64,000 bases of DNA. Source: Nannochloropsis salina CCMP1776. Lineage: Eukaryota > Sar > Eustigmatophyceae > Eustigmatales > Monodopsidaceae. Of this stretch, positions 36,453 to 47,517 are shown piece by piece; the stretch's first letter is position 1, and each line of letters opens with the position of its first letter. Both the position numbers and the translations under genes were made by a program. Below the pieces are notes generated by a model, which saw only the letters and a program-made list of their open reading frames with translations, searched no databases and was not told where the DNA came from. The stretch is taken from the NCBI GenBank assembly GCA_004565275.1, contig SDOX01000049.1:43944-107943 (forward strand). The letters run 5' to 3'.

Positions 36453-38269
36453 TCAGCATGTCATCTTACCCCAATATTTCAAAACAGTGCACTCTAAAAT
36501 ATAGGCGCGACCAATGGACATGAATCCCAAAGACATGACCGTGAGCTCCGCCTTGGCCCTCGTGTAAAAAAACGTAGGCCCACCGGTCAACACGGCTTCG
36601 GCTAGAAGTGGACCACCCTGTGAGGGATGCGAGAGATAGGAGAAGTGGACGTCAACCTGACGACCTTCCCCATCGATGCTTTGAAAGGACAAACCGAAGG
36701 ATTTCTCGTTTGACAGTAATGTCTTCGTTAAACTTATAATCTCTGACTTCCACATACGCAGTGATTCCCCTCCCGGATTGACTTGCGGATAGCGAGGGCG
36801 GTCGAGAAGGACATATCTTGCACAAAAGCGCATGAATGGACTCAATAAAAAGAGGACACACGCATCAAAAAGATTTGAAAAGAAAATGGCCGGACTTGAC
36901 ACACCTCAATCGAGCCCAGGTCGCGCACGACAAAGACAGACTCCGTAGTGTGGGCGCCCTCGCGGGCGTGCAGAAGATGCTCTGGAATGGTCGAAACGCC
37001 CAGCAAAGACCCGGGGGAGCGGGTTGGGTGGGAGTAAATACTAATGTCTGTGGGATGCACCTGTCCGGATAGTGGGAAAGGAAGCCGAACACGTGGCGCG
37101 AGCGTACGGCGGAAACGGGTTAGTTGAGAGAGCGTCCCCGACCCCAGGTTGCGAGCTGGTGAGTGCTACCGGACAAGTCTATCCGTGAGAATCTTTCCTC
37201 CCCTACTGAACTAGGAGGAACAGGATGAGTGGCCATAAAATACCTTACCAAAATTGAAAAGCGGTTGGGGTTGTTGACGCGCATGAGAGAGCGGACAGGG
37301 AGCGAGCCTTCTGGAGGGAGGGGCAAGACCACATCTACCGCCACTACCTGCAATAGCAAATGGGAACGAGTCAAGCAAATCCGGTGTATGTGTCAGGAGG
37401 AGAGGGAACGTCGTATGGTAGGCAAGGGGGTTAAAAAAGGAATTTTGAAGGTCATGTTCTCACAGCAATACCTCAATGTGCGGTAGGCTCATACCGAAAC
37501 CGTAGACGACTGAAACGAAGAGGAGAAGCAGGAAGGAGATGAGCAGGACTACAATAGAAGATACCATCAAGCGATACTTCCACTTAGGCATCTGTGGGTA
37601 TGTAGCGGTTTATTATAAAACCAAGTACGCTCGCAAAATACTAGGTCCCCTCTGCATCCTTTTCCATTCAATGTGCAACCTGCCTTCCTCTTGCCATACC
37701 TGATACAAGTGGTTACCAATCTGTCCGACGATGCTCCGCACACTTGAGTGCAAGGAGGACAGGAGGGAGATCGAAGGGGAAACACTCTGTGGTTCCTCAG
37801 TCCCCCTTTTCTCCTCCACGTCTGCCCTCTCACCCTCTCCTCTTCTCTGGTACAGATTTTCTGACAGAGCTTTTTCCTTTTGATCCTTTGATAGCATCCC
37901 GGGCCATGAATGAGCTTTGAGTCTACCCCACAGCCTGAAGCGACGGCAGGTTGGAGTCGACGGTGAGACACATGAAGTGCCTTTCTCTGTTAGATTATGC
38001 ATTTTCGCATCTTCTTTGCTATCTTTTCTGTCCTCCCCTTTCTCCAAGTCCTCCTGCTGTACATCTTTATGTTTCTTCTCAGTTTTTTTTCTACCTCCTT
38101 TGTTTTTACTGTCTTCATTGACCGGGAGCCCTTCATTACTAGCGCCCTCCCCCTCAAAAACCTTGCTCTCACTCATGTCAGCATTGATTTCGCTATCTGT
38201 GAGGGACGACGACGGAGGAAGAATACTGTCCCGCGAACGCATAAAATTGCCTGTGTGTGGAGGATACAT
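36453..38269 (-). CDS. LEA-2-like (NDR1/HIN1-type) single-pass membrane protein, copy A (5 exons, 369 aa)
   Basis: Exons in gene order: 38269-37700, 37591-37472, 37347-37249, 37060-36905, 36617-36453; phases all zero and in frame. Layout: a 190-residue charged cytosolic N-terminus ending in an SLHSSVRSIVGQ helix, MPKWKYRL then a transmembrane helix (about 199-222), then a beta-sandwich-like domain with the LEA-2 hallmark RVNNPNRFSI and DLGSIEGG, ending LECTVLKYWG. Plant relatives of this fold (NHL/LEA14) sit in plasma or organelle membranes and respond to stress; function here is inferred only from fold. It is a paralogue of the next minus-strand gene, with the same exon plan except that copy B lacks the intron between A exons 3 and 4. 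The fold assignment is by motif and is moderate. Confidence 0.75.
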
Positions 38270-39200
38270 GTCCAGGAGAAGAGACCGGTCACGAGAGCCG
38301 AGAACTCCACCGTGCGGCGGCCTATAAGCGGGACGACTTTGCCATGAAGCCCGTCCGCCGGGATATCAAAAGTATCAAAGGCAATGACTTCAGCGAGCTG
38401 ATTGTGCTTCAGATCACAAAGGCCGCGTGCCTATCAGGATTTTGAGTCTCGGAGACGAGACAACAGCTGCGCCCCAGAAGCGGTACGACGACAGCGAGAT
38501 AGGATTTTAAACCTTGGAGATATGATGCCAGCTGGGCGATCGGGCGTTTACGTTCCTGGGGGTGGAAAAAAAGGTCGGAAAGGGGCAAGGACAGGCACCG
38601 GCAAAGACCAGCTCGCCGCTTGTCACTTTTTGGCGGACGACTTGTGCATGGTGTTAGGCATTTTGTTGCGCGTGACTATTTAATCGGATGTGGGGAAAGT
38701 CCGACAGTCCCGGGGAGAGGTTAAGTGGACCCGGTGTCAAAGCTGAAGAAACATGCTTCGAGCGCTGATTTACACACGTCTTGGGGGAAAAGCATGAACA
38801 TAGCATATCTTTCATGAATATCTTGGGCGCAGACATTGTAACAAGTGACAGCGACTAGAATGGATTGGTAATTATACATTATAGTAAAATCAAACGCAAA
38901 ACCACGTGACGTGTACCACATGCAATTACGCAAAGATTATTCTTTTCTCAACGACACATGTCGGAAAATTTTGTTAATTTCGCAAATTTCGGTGGCTTTT
39001 CCGGGCCTACACGTGCCGGCTGAAGTCCCTCCTATACACGAGAGCCTCCTCGGAGCACAACTCAAAACTTGTCGTCGTCGACCGCCCTCCGCCTCCCTTC
39101 CTGACAACCCTCCCGGTTACCATTTCAAAAGTTCCAACTTGCTTTAATTTATAGCCTCACTACTCGATCCAGACCATTTCCTAGCCCCTTCGAACCTGGA
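38270..39200. other. Spacer between the tandem LEA-2-like genes
   Basis: About 0.9 kb. Should contain the promoter of copy A. Nothing else recognised. Confidence 0.5.
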
Positions 39201-40663
39201 CTATCCCTTGAAAAAGCGCCCATAGCAATCGCTGAGGGTCAGCGGGTTCTCGCCCCACTTTCTAAGCACCGTGCATTCCACCTTGAAATTGCGGCTAGTA
39301 GGAATGAGTCCCAAGCCCTTCACGGTGATTTTACTGGTACTTGTCGTGTAGAGCAGACAATTCTGGCCCTGTGGACGAAAAAAAGGCGAAAGACACATGA
39401 ACAGGGATCCGGCGCTTTCCGCCCCCGATTTCCCACACACGCATGCATCTCCAGCCTCGACCCTAAGCCTACCTCTAGCCTTAAGCCCTTCCGACATTCC
39501 TTACTCACCTCCAAGACCGCTGCGACCGTGGCGTTCCCCCCATCGATGCTCCCCACGTCCTTCAAGGTGAAGTTCACATCGAAAGAATAGCCTTCCTCGT
39601 GCCCGGCCAGTCGGATGGTCCGAGGCGCGGTGAGGGCCAGCAGGCTCTCGGGGGAGCGGGAGGGGAGGGCGTAGATGCGTATAGGCGAGAGGCTGGAGGT
39701 GGTGAAGAAGGAGTTGGGATTGGAGAAGAGGATGGTAGAGACGATGGGAATGTGGCCGGCAGAGTCCACGTGGGGGGGGGGAGGGCGAGACGGACATTCG
39801 TCTGGGGGGATGGGAGAAAGAGAGAAGAAGTGCTGGTCTGTCATCTCATTTTTCTGGAATGTCCTCTCTGCGAATGAGCATTTTCCCCAGGGCGGTAAGT
39901 TTGGTGCCCTATCCCTCCCTTTTCCCTCCCATAACGCCCTCATCTTTACCACTCGTATGTGTGGCAGGGCCATGTTGAAGCCGTAGAGCACCGAGACGGT
40001 CAAGACCAGGACAAGGGAGACAAAAAGGATGATGACAGTGCATAAAAGCAGGCGGTATTGCCACTTGGGCCTGTGGGAGGAGGAACAGACAAGGAAAAAG
40101 GTGAGAGCTCTGGAAAAGATGGGCGTGACGGCCGGCATGACATGGCACTCCGCAGAAAACAAATGCGAGGTCCGCTCATATGGTAAAACTACTATCCCAA
40201 GAAACACGTGATTGCAACCCAAAAACAAAGCGCCGGCACGTAACTCTGGGAAGTGATGAGGGATAAAGACATCTATCGAAAATTCCCGCCTTTTTCTCAA
40301 ACAGTCTGCTTACATGTGATGGAGATAGTCTTGAACATGGTGAACAACATTCACCACCTGAGAATGCATGGAGGACATAAGATGTATTTGTGATGGTGTC
40401 CCCGGTGGCTTCAGGTCCTCCCCGTCGTGGCTGGATACAGCGGAGTGCCATTCTGAATTACATCGTCGAGTAGAATTACTGGAAGATATGCTCGTGTTAC
40501 TTGTACTTAATTTGTCGTTCTTGCGAATCTCAGCCAAACTACGGGGAACGCTGGCGTCCTTCGAGTCGGGAATATTAATCTCTCCCAGCTCGGCATCCCC
40601 TGTGTCCTGCGTGTCGTGACTGTCTGATCGAGGACGAAAATCTCGAGGCGACGGCGGAGGCAT
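39201..40663 (-). CDS. LEA-2-like single-pass membrane protein, copy B (4 exons, about 310 aa)
   Basis: Paralogue of the gene at 36453-38269. Exons in gene order: 40663-40314, 40070-39950, 39801-39509, 39368-39201. Shared marks: a HLMSSMHSQV helix before the membrane, MPKWQYRL preceding the transmembrane helix (LLLCTVIILFVSLVLVL), FSNPNSFFTT (LEA-2 NPN), LKDVGSIDGGNATVAAVLE, and the ending FKVECTVLRKWGENPL. Exon 3 is 293 nt, one short of a codon multiple, although both borders are phase 0. The frame changes within a run of ten C (coding strand) at 39772-39781, where the TNVRLALPPP strand must pass into HVDSAGHIPIV. One missing base in that run would explain it. Function unknown; membrane-anchored, stress-type fold. 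Confidence 0.72.
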
Positions 40664-41149
40664 GACCTCTCAATGAAAAGCCACCAAAAAATCCCAAACA
40701 ACGATTGCCTCTGTGAATAAGGATATGTAGGGCGTATTGTGAGATATTTTCCATCTTCGCTCAAAATTGCACCAGCAAGCAGGGTTTTGACCGGCAAGTC
40801 GTGTGGCGGGGAAACGAGCCTCCCTCCTGGTCCCGGGATCTTTCCCTGACCGGTCCCCTGCGTGCACATAAGTAACATTACCAAGTCACCCCTTCTTTCC
40901 TACACGTTCCAAAGCACGCCCACGAAAGCCATCGTCGTCCCCGCCTTTGTCGCAGGACATGTCGCGAAAGTGAGCCGTCACCGCGGGCGGGTCACCCCAG
41001 TCGGGAGGCTCATGCCGTGTGGACCGAGAGCTTAAAGGCAAAGACGTCAACACTTGAATATTGCTCAGCGACTAGGCGATCCCCCTGCCAGGCTTGAATT
41101 TCCATGTCCCTCACACGCGCACCTTCTTTTTCTCCGGCGCAGACGCCTT
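40664..41149. other. Intergenic, divergent promoters
   Basis: About 0.5 kb between LEA-2-like copy B and the UBLCP1-type gene. The frame of the latter is open back to an ATG at 41054, so its start may lie here. Confidence 0.5.
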
Positions 41150-44100
41150 ATGGAAGAAGGGGAAGTGCCTGCCGACGAAAGAGGTGTGGCGACTATGGAT
41201 GGAATAGCAACTGCGGACGGCCCAGTTTCCTCTTTGTCCTCAACTTCCTCCTTCTCACAAAATTCTGCTGTGGCCTTCGGTAAGTAATCGATCGGTATTG
41301 AGGAGATCATGGAATCACTCTACCCTCATCCTGGTAGCATAAGCTGAGGGTACCAGTGTTGCATAGCCAAAAACAATAGAGTGCACCACTTACCAGGCTC
41401 ATGAATCCTCATCCTTTTTCCTTTGGGCAATAAGAGATGGACGACAATCTGCTCCTTGAAGAAGCTCGCGTGCCCGAAGCACACGTCCAGTCTCAAAGAT
41501 CGCTGGAATTGGTGGCCAAGTGGCGGGGGAAGGAGATCAATTTGGGGTCAATCCCTGACGGGTAAGGGGAAGGAAAGGAGCTGTCAAGTGTGGTTCTCGA
41601 AGCCCCTCAGGCTGCAGGGATAGGTCCGGCTTATTCTCTCGCGAGACGTGATCATGCACAAAAACGGACAACATGAATATTTTTTTCTCTTTGTGTACAT
41701 TCTTGGATGCTTCCATGCCCTTATATCCTCATTCTTGGCTCCTCCGCCCCTTTTCCCCCCTATCAGCTGTACTATTGCCAACTTGAAGATTATCCTTGAA
41801 GCCAAAACTCGGGTCCTACCCGAAAAACAGAAAATCATCGGCCTCACTATCCAAGGCGGTAAAGTGGCCAAGAACGAGCACACGCTCGACCAGCTGGTGG
41901 TGAAGGATAAGAGGGGCCCTGTGAGGTTCATGCTCATCGGCACTCCTGAGGTGAGACGACGGCTGACCAGCATGAAATACGCTGTACGGGACGAAGAAGC
42001 CCAGTCTGATGCATGTAGTGCAAAGGCGAGGCCTAGGGCGGCTGAGGGGCGGCGATTGATTGCGACGACGAGTTTAAAACCTCCCCATGATGTGTCAAGA
42101 GAGGGAGAGAGATGTAGGCATAGGATGCGACGCATTCAAAGTTCCCACAGGGGAGCCCGTATGCTTGATTAGATCTGTCGCCGTTGCCACTTCCTGTGGT
42201 ATTCATTGGAAGACCCTGCTTGCTTTCTTCCCTCCATTCTCCTTTGCTGCCCCTACAGGCAGAAGTATTTGTGGACCCGCACGAGAAGGAGAGCCTCCCC
42301 GAGGTCTTTGACGACTTTGACCTCGATGTTACGGCGCTTTCCGAGGGATGGAGGCGCTCCGTACAAAACAGTGAAAACCTTCGCAAGTGAGTTGATGCCA
42401 CACTGCATCCCCTTCTCATCCATTCGTCCTCATCATCCTCCCCTCTTCCTCGTCCCCCTCCCTTGCCCCTTGGCTTTCTCCTCCCCATTCCACGCCCCGC
42501 CCCTTGGATCTCATTGACTGGCCACGTCCCTTCAATTTTATCACAGATTTACAGCGAAGACTCAAGTGCATCTGATCAACCCACCAAGGGATGGAAAAAG
42601 GCTGCTGGTACGGAGCCATGTGGACTGTGTGCGGACTGGGCAAGAGACATGCGTGAAGAGTGTGCGACCAAATGCGGATCCTCTTTGATGTATCGTGGCT
42701 CGTCCTCGCGCACTCATACATTGATTTCTATGTTTCAACCCTTGTGACGTCCAGGTGCTTGATTTGGATCATACTCTGTTGGATTTCAGCTCCCGGGAGG
42801 ATGTGATCGACAGGTGAGGAATTCGCTGATTTTGTTTTTGCATTTCTTGTCCTTATCCTTTTGAGAAAAAAAAGGTGGGCAAAAGGGAAATGAGATGTGA
42901 TGAAGAAAAGACTTCTCCGGGTATCGAGTCGTTGCCGTGAAGCGATGCAGCTAACCTTTCCCTTTACGCATTCCAGACTACCCATGGCAGAAGCCGCAAG
43001 TGTCATGAAACGCCCTCACCTGGACGCTTTCCTCGCGGCAGTTTACCCCTACTACGACCTAGTGGTGAGATAAAGGGAGGTGATAGTTCTTTGTCGTGGC
43101 GGCTTGCATGGTATACACTGATGCATCGGTATCCCTGCGTGCATTGTCCCTCCCCATAGGCGTGGAGTCAAACCTCCTGGCGATGGCTCGAGATCAAAAT
43201 GGTAGGTGCCAGGGAAGCGGAGGATACGTAAGGAGAGCGTAGGGTGACGTGGGAAGGCCCTCCGCTCTATTTTGCTAGGCGGTCCGTCCTTGCTCTCACT
43301 TCCTGTACGCCTTGCCATGTTTTTTCCAGGTGGAGCTCGGTCTGCTCACCCATCCTGCCTACCGCTTCTGTTTTGTCCTCGATAAAACGAGCATGTTTCA
43401 CGTCGAATCCACCAAGGGGGACGGGAGCCTGTTCAAGCACCAGGTGGGTGGCTGGGGGGGGCATGCGGAGTAGAGGACGAGAAGGAAAACCAGGCAGATC
43501 TGTCATAAGAGTTGTCCAGGAAGGGCTAACCTAACCCTACCACATTCGCGACTTTTTACGATGTTTTGCGCCACCTTTTTCCCTCTTTCAAATATGCCTC
43601 GTCTTGATCGACGAATGTTTTCCCTTCCTCCAGGTCAAGCCTCTGCAGCTCATCTGGACCAAATTTCCGCAATGGGACGAAAACAACTCGATCCACGTCG
43701 ATGACCTCTCCCGGAATTTCGCTCTGAACACGGGTACGGGGGTGGAAGACACATAATAGGGGTGGAGTTTTAATGACACGCTTTGAGCGCGAGGGTGCCT
43801 GTGGTAATGCGGTAAATTTCATATGGTAATGCGATAATTTTATACCCTAATGCGAAATGCTCCACCCCATCTCCTGAATACAGGTAACGGTCTGAAAATC
43901 AAGGCTTACTACCGCAATGCCGAACGAGCGAGTGAAGATCGGGAGCTTCTGTATTTGGGACGCTACCTTGTCAATATTGCCACACGACCTGTAGCACCCG
44001 CTTCCGGTGGAGGAGGGACACCGGGGGGGGCTGGAAGCGATGCTGGGTCTGGCGGCGGTGGTGGGTCAGGAAGCATGGGCGGGGGATGGAGGGGAGGGCT

Positions 44101-44197
44101 AGGGGAAGGAGGACAAGGAAGAAGTAGAACGAATCAAGGCCTGCGCGGCCATAAGAATTGGCGTGACGAAGCCAAGGGGGGGGAGAGGAGGAGGTAA
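41150..44197 (+). CDS. UBLCP1: Ubiquitin-like-domain CTD-type phosphatase, UBLCP1 homologue (11 exons, about 448 aa)
   Basis: In animals UBLCP1 is a nuclear proteasome phosphatase of the HAD superfamily. Exons: 41150-41279, 41435-41561, 41767-41950, 42259-42386, 42547-42607, 42755-42813, 42977-43064, 43160-43201, 43330-43443, 43634-43733, 43884-44197; total 1347 nt, exactly 449 codons. N-terminal ubiquitin-like domain: LELVAKWRGKEINLGS, TRVLPEKQKIIGL, RFMLIGTPE. Then LINPPRDGKRLL and the catalytic VLDLDHTLLDF (DxDxT nucleophile), MKRPHLDAFLAAVYPYYDLVVWSQTS, IHVDDLSRNF, and the C-terminal helix LGRYLVNIA. Past the family's usual end it adds about 70 Gly/Ser/Arg-rich residues, and about 40 unconserved residues precede the ubiquitin fold. 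The start could also be at 41054 if exon 1 is longer. Confidence 0.93.
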
Positions 44198-44612
44198 TGG
44201 GGGGTGGAGGGAGGGGTAGGAGAGCAGTAGGTAGTTCAAATCTTGCGCGTGTAAATATGTTAAAATGAAAGAGGATCTCGTACGGAGGAGGCTAGTGTGA
44301 CATACGTGGGGAAATGTACAAAGGTAAAGGGACCCCTGATTACACATCAAAGTGTGAACATTGTTGACTGTTATGTGTTGTGAATTATTTGAACCAATGG
44401 TCTTCTTGCCGGGATAAACTTTCCTTTGCTCTCCTGTTATATTTACATTCAAGAATATTCGTTCTGTCTCAACGATTCTGACATCATCTCTCCAAAACTT
44501 CATTTCTATTCTTGCTCCATGATGTCTGCCTGCAGATATGTCTTTATGCTGGAGAACCAGAATGTGAAAACCTCATGACCTGATCTGCGCAGTCTCCAAG
44601 ACCATGCCCGCG
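44198..44612. other. Intergenic, convergent 3' ends
   Basis: About 0.4 kb between the UBLCP1-type gene and the JmjC gene; nothing recognised. Confidence 0.5.
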
Positions 44613-46094
44613 CTACCCAACAAGGCGCTCCGCACAGTTTTCGAGCTGCTGTACCTCCGCTGCAAGCCATTCTACAGTTTGTGATGGCGAGTTTGCTTGT
44701 AACGGCAGACGTAGAGGTCCCTGACCCTCTACAGATGGCTCTTCATGAAACCGTGACGGGAACAAGAAATTCATAAATCTTTCCGAGCGTTGCACTTCTC
44801 GTAAGACTTTCAGGATCGCCAAAAGGTCAAGCCTCGCGTCTGTTCCGACAGTGTCTTTCTGTCTCCGCCGCAAGTCCCGTGCTTTCCACAGGAGCAAGTC
44901 CACCCACTCTGTCAAATTGATCGAGCTATTCGCCCGCATAACAACCTCGCATTGCCGCTCCCATCCACACAGGCTCGCATCGAACGTCTCGCGCAGGTCA
45001 TACAACCGCTCCTGCACAGCATTTGCCTCTTCTTTAACGAATGTCCAAACCCTGTCCAGGCAGCTACGGTTGAACCAATTATGATTGATGGAGAGGCATC
45101 CTGTCACATTGCGCACCCGATGAAACCACCCAGAAGGGACAAAGATCATCTCTCCCGGGCCCTGACGCACTCTTACAGCCGCGCCCGACCAGTCCACCAA
45201 CCCAAATGGTACCGTGGATTGCAGTGGCAGATTTTCGACAAGATTGCCCTTCTGATCAGGATGGATGAGCGTCCAATCCTTGGTGCCTGCAAGGTTGGCT
45301 GACCAGGAGTAGGAGCATAACACGTCGTGATGGAGGCCTGTTTGCGTACCAGCTGGTCCGAGATACAAGAAACGGTAGTCGTCTTCCCGAGCTGGATGCC
45401 CAGCTTCGCTTGCCGGGGCGTCCCACCAGGCGTTTAGCCAATCATCGGTTAGGGGGAAAGGTACGGCGAACAGGGCAGACGGTCCAGTGGGCCTTGCGGG
45501 TGGGACCTCTGCGCGGCACGCACCGACTAGTTCTTCGTGTCCTTTCTCATGAACGCCCTGTTTTCCAGGAGCCAGGACATCGCAAAGCTCGTCTCCGTCT
45601 TTGACACCTGCCTTAACCTCCTCTCGCATGTCCTGCTTGTCATGCTTCCCATCAAGGCCCTTCAACGCCTTGACGATGTGCCAGTCTTTGAGATACAAGC
45701 CCCGAGCTTCAGCCTCTCCAGTTCGCCACAGTCTTGCATACTCAGTAAAGTGCATCTCTGTTCGTAGCTCTGTCCCGTAAGAATTGCTCTGGTCTTGGCA
45801 CGAGTTACTCGTGTGTGACTGATGCCCTTCCACGTTTTCATGTTTATCATCGTCTCCGGGACACTCTACAACTGGAACCAGTGTCTCCTCCGCAACTTCA
45901 CCGCGATTATGTCCACAAATGAAGTTCTCAAACAAATCAAGAGTCTGGAAATTTTCTTCCTCGCCTGGAACCACCCAGGCGCGTGTCGCCTCCCACCGAG
46001 ATGCTAGATCGGTGATCAAAAAAGGCGCATTGCTGTCAAGGAAATGACGCAAAAGCGCGGGTGAAGCCGAAGCCGAGTCAATACGAGGGATCAT
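44613..46094 (-). CDS. JMJD4: JmjC-domain 2-oxoglutarate oxygenase, JMJD4-type (single exon, 493 aa)
   Basis: Animal JMJD4 hydroxylates a lysine of translation release factor eRF1. The order and wording match that subfamily: YLGPAGTQTGLHHDVLCSYSWS, with the Fe(II)-binding HxD (about H255, D257), GTKDWTLIHP (2-oxoglutarate Lys region), GEMIFVPSGWFHRVRN (distal His about H325), SINHNWFN, then the JMJD4-specific tail VWTFVKEEANAVQERL and CEVVMRANSSINLTEW. An acidic insert of about 125 residues (70-195) interrupts the N-terminal part relative to animal proteins. It is intronless, unlike its neighbours. ATG 46094 gives a sensible N-terminus with the usual FLDSNAPFLITD strand. The substrate assignment is by homology. 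Confidence 0.92.
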   Translation of the reverse strand: MIPRIDSASASPALLRHFLDSNAPFLITDLASRWEATRAWVVPGEEENFQTLDLFENFICGHNRGEVAEETLVPVVECPGDDDKHENVEGHQSHTSNSCQDQSNSYGTELRTEMHFTEYARLWRTGEAEARGLYLKDWHIVKALKGLDGKHDKQDMREEVKAGVKDGDELCDVLAPGKQGVHEKGHEELVGACRAEVPPARPTGPSALFAVPFPLTDDWLNAWWDAPASEAGHPAREDDYRFLYLGPAGTQTGLHHDVLCSYSWSANLAGTKDWTLIHPDQKGNLVENLPLQSTVPFGLVDWSGAAVRVRQGPGEMIFVPSGWFHRVRNVTGCLSINHNWFNRSCLDRVWTFVKEEANAVQERLYDLRETFDASLCGWERQCEVVMRANSSINLTEWVDLLLWKARDLRRRQKDTVGTDARLDLLAILKVLREVQRSERFMNFLFPSRFHEEPSVEGQGPLRLPLQANSPSQTVEWLAAEVQQLENCAERLVG

Positions 46095-46492
46095 GAGAAA
46101 GATCTATCATTCAGAGACTCCATGGATCCTGTGTAAGGGAAAATGGGAGAGTTTATGTGCGAGAGCACAGGGGAGGTTGAAACGTATTGTTAGAATAACC
46201 AGTTTGATCACGCGGAGATCAGGCCCTGTCTGCATTAGGGTTGTTAAATAGCTCACATGCCTCTTGCTACCTCATTCTTTGAATTGATGGCTACAATTAA
46301 TTTTTCCTGCATTAATCGTTGAAGACTTGTGTGCGCGGCAGCTCATATCTAGGCGAGGACGACAGGAGCAGCCAGAGAGAACGCGGCGGGAGAAAGCCTT
46401 CGCAAAATTATATAATCTCAAGAAATAGTTCTTTCTTTCATCGATCGGTAGAAGATTCCGCTCTCTCCTGGTTATTCTGGCACTGTTCTCCA
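46095..46492. other. Intergenic, divergent promoters
   Basis: About 0.4 kb between the JMJD4-type gene and the small membrane-protein gene. Nothing specific seen. Confidence 0.5.
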
Positions 46493-47170
46493 ATGGGTGA
46501 GTCATTTTGCCCCGGTTTTGAATGTTCTTTTTCCCAATGATTCCGTCCTTCCCTTGCCTCACCTGCCGTTTCGCCCGACATGATTTATACACTTTAAGTC
46601 TTAATAATTAATGGAGAGGTCGTTTCAGACTCAGATCCACGTGCTATCAAGGCCCGGGGAGGCGCAACACCATCCTCTTCATCACACTCAGCGGCGCCAG
46701 GTATAAATCAACGCCGACAGCCTGCTACCATCCACAACAGGGGGGAGCGGGAAGAGCCGAATGCCTCCAAGGGCACCAGCCAGGGTGAAGGCCGGAGCTT
46801 TTTCCACGGAAAAGCCTACACTACAAGTGAAGGGGCTGTGAAGGACCCCCCTCGTCCACTCTCAACATCTTTAGTTTCCGAGAGCACGTACTACCCATCG
46901 CCTCCCTTTTTGCAGCAGGCAGCTGAGGCTTTGGGCACTCAAGGGCGCTTTGTGACCATCCCTGCCGTGCCCCTCTTGGGCCTATCGGCGAGTACCTTCG
47001 ACCTTCTTCCTTGTTTGTGTGCCGCGTTGGGTACGCTCTACTTTGGCTGGAGAGGGGTGGGGGCCCTCGTGTTTTTTTACGTGGTAGTCAAGAAAAACCA
47101 AGGCGTACGGCACGGTAACGCTGACGGCGTCGGGCAACCTCGAAGTGACAACCACTCACGGGCACGCTAG
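46493..47170 (+). CDS. Hypothetical membrane protein with 4-nt first coding exon (about 181 aa)
   Basis: The open frame 46629-47170 follows a TTTCAG acceptor and lacks its own early ATG. The nearest upstream ATG, at 46493, is followed one base later by a GTGAGT donor; joining ATGG to AC TCA GAT restores a clean MDSDPRAIKARGG start in phase. Residues 1-110 are Ser/Pro/Arg-rich and probably disordered. The C-terminal part has one long or two short hydrophobic segments (about residues 128-160, containing LLPCLCAALGTLYF and GVGALVFFYVVV), followed by a short basic tail. This looks like a C-terminally anchored membrane protein. Family not recognised. Confidence 0.55.
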
Positions 47171-47517
47171 GAAAGGTCGAGAATTACGGTGGAGAATCTG
47201 CGTATAATCCAATGGGGAGGCAGTTAAACTCTATGTACAGAGATAAAAATTGCACCAAATACGCACCAAAAATGAAAGAAATTACATCGTATGCTGCGTT
47301 GTACATTCTATGCCACACAATCTTTTGCCGATAGCGTGCACAGAGGTGACGCGTGCGGGTGCATGCAGCCATTATCTTCCTGCCAAATTTCCCGCATCAC
47401 ATCCTCCTCCTTCCCTTTCGATGTCACATCCCTAATACCTCGTGGCACCCTCAGCGTGTAGCCACAACACCGCCCACCTTGTCGCAAGTATCAACGTACC
47501 TGTTCGTCCGGCCAAAG
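47171..47517. other. Intergenic, convergent 3' ends
   Basis: About 0.35 kb. Nothing recognised. Confidence 0.5.

Noticed and set aside
44851-45770. Several plus ORFs across the JMJD4-type gene
   Set aside because: Antisense shadows of a strongly conserved minus-strand coding frame.
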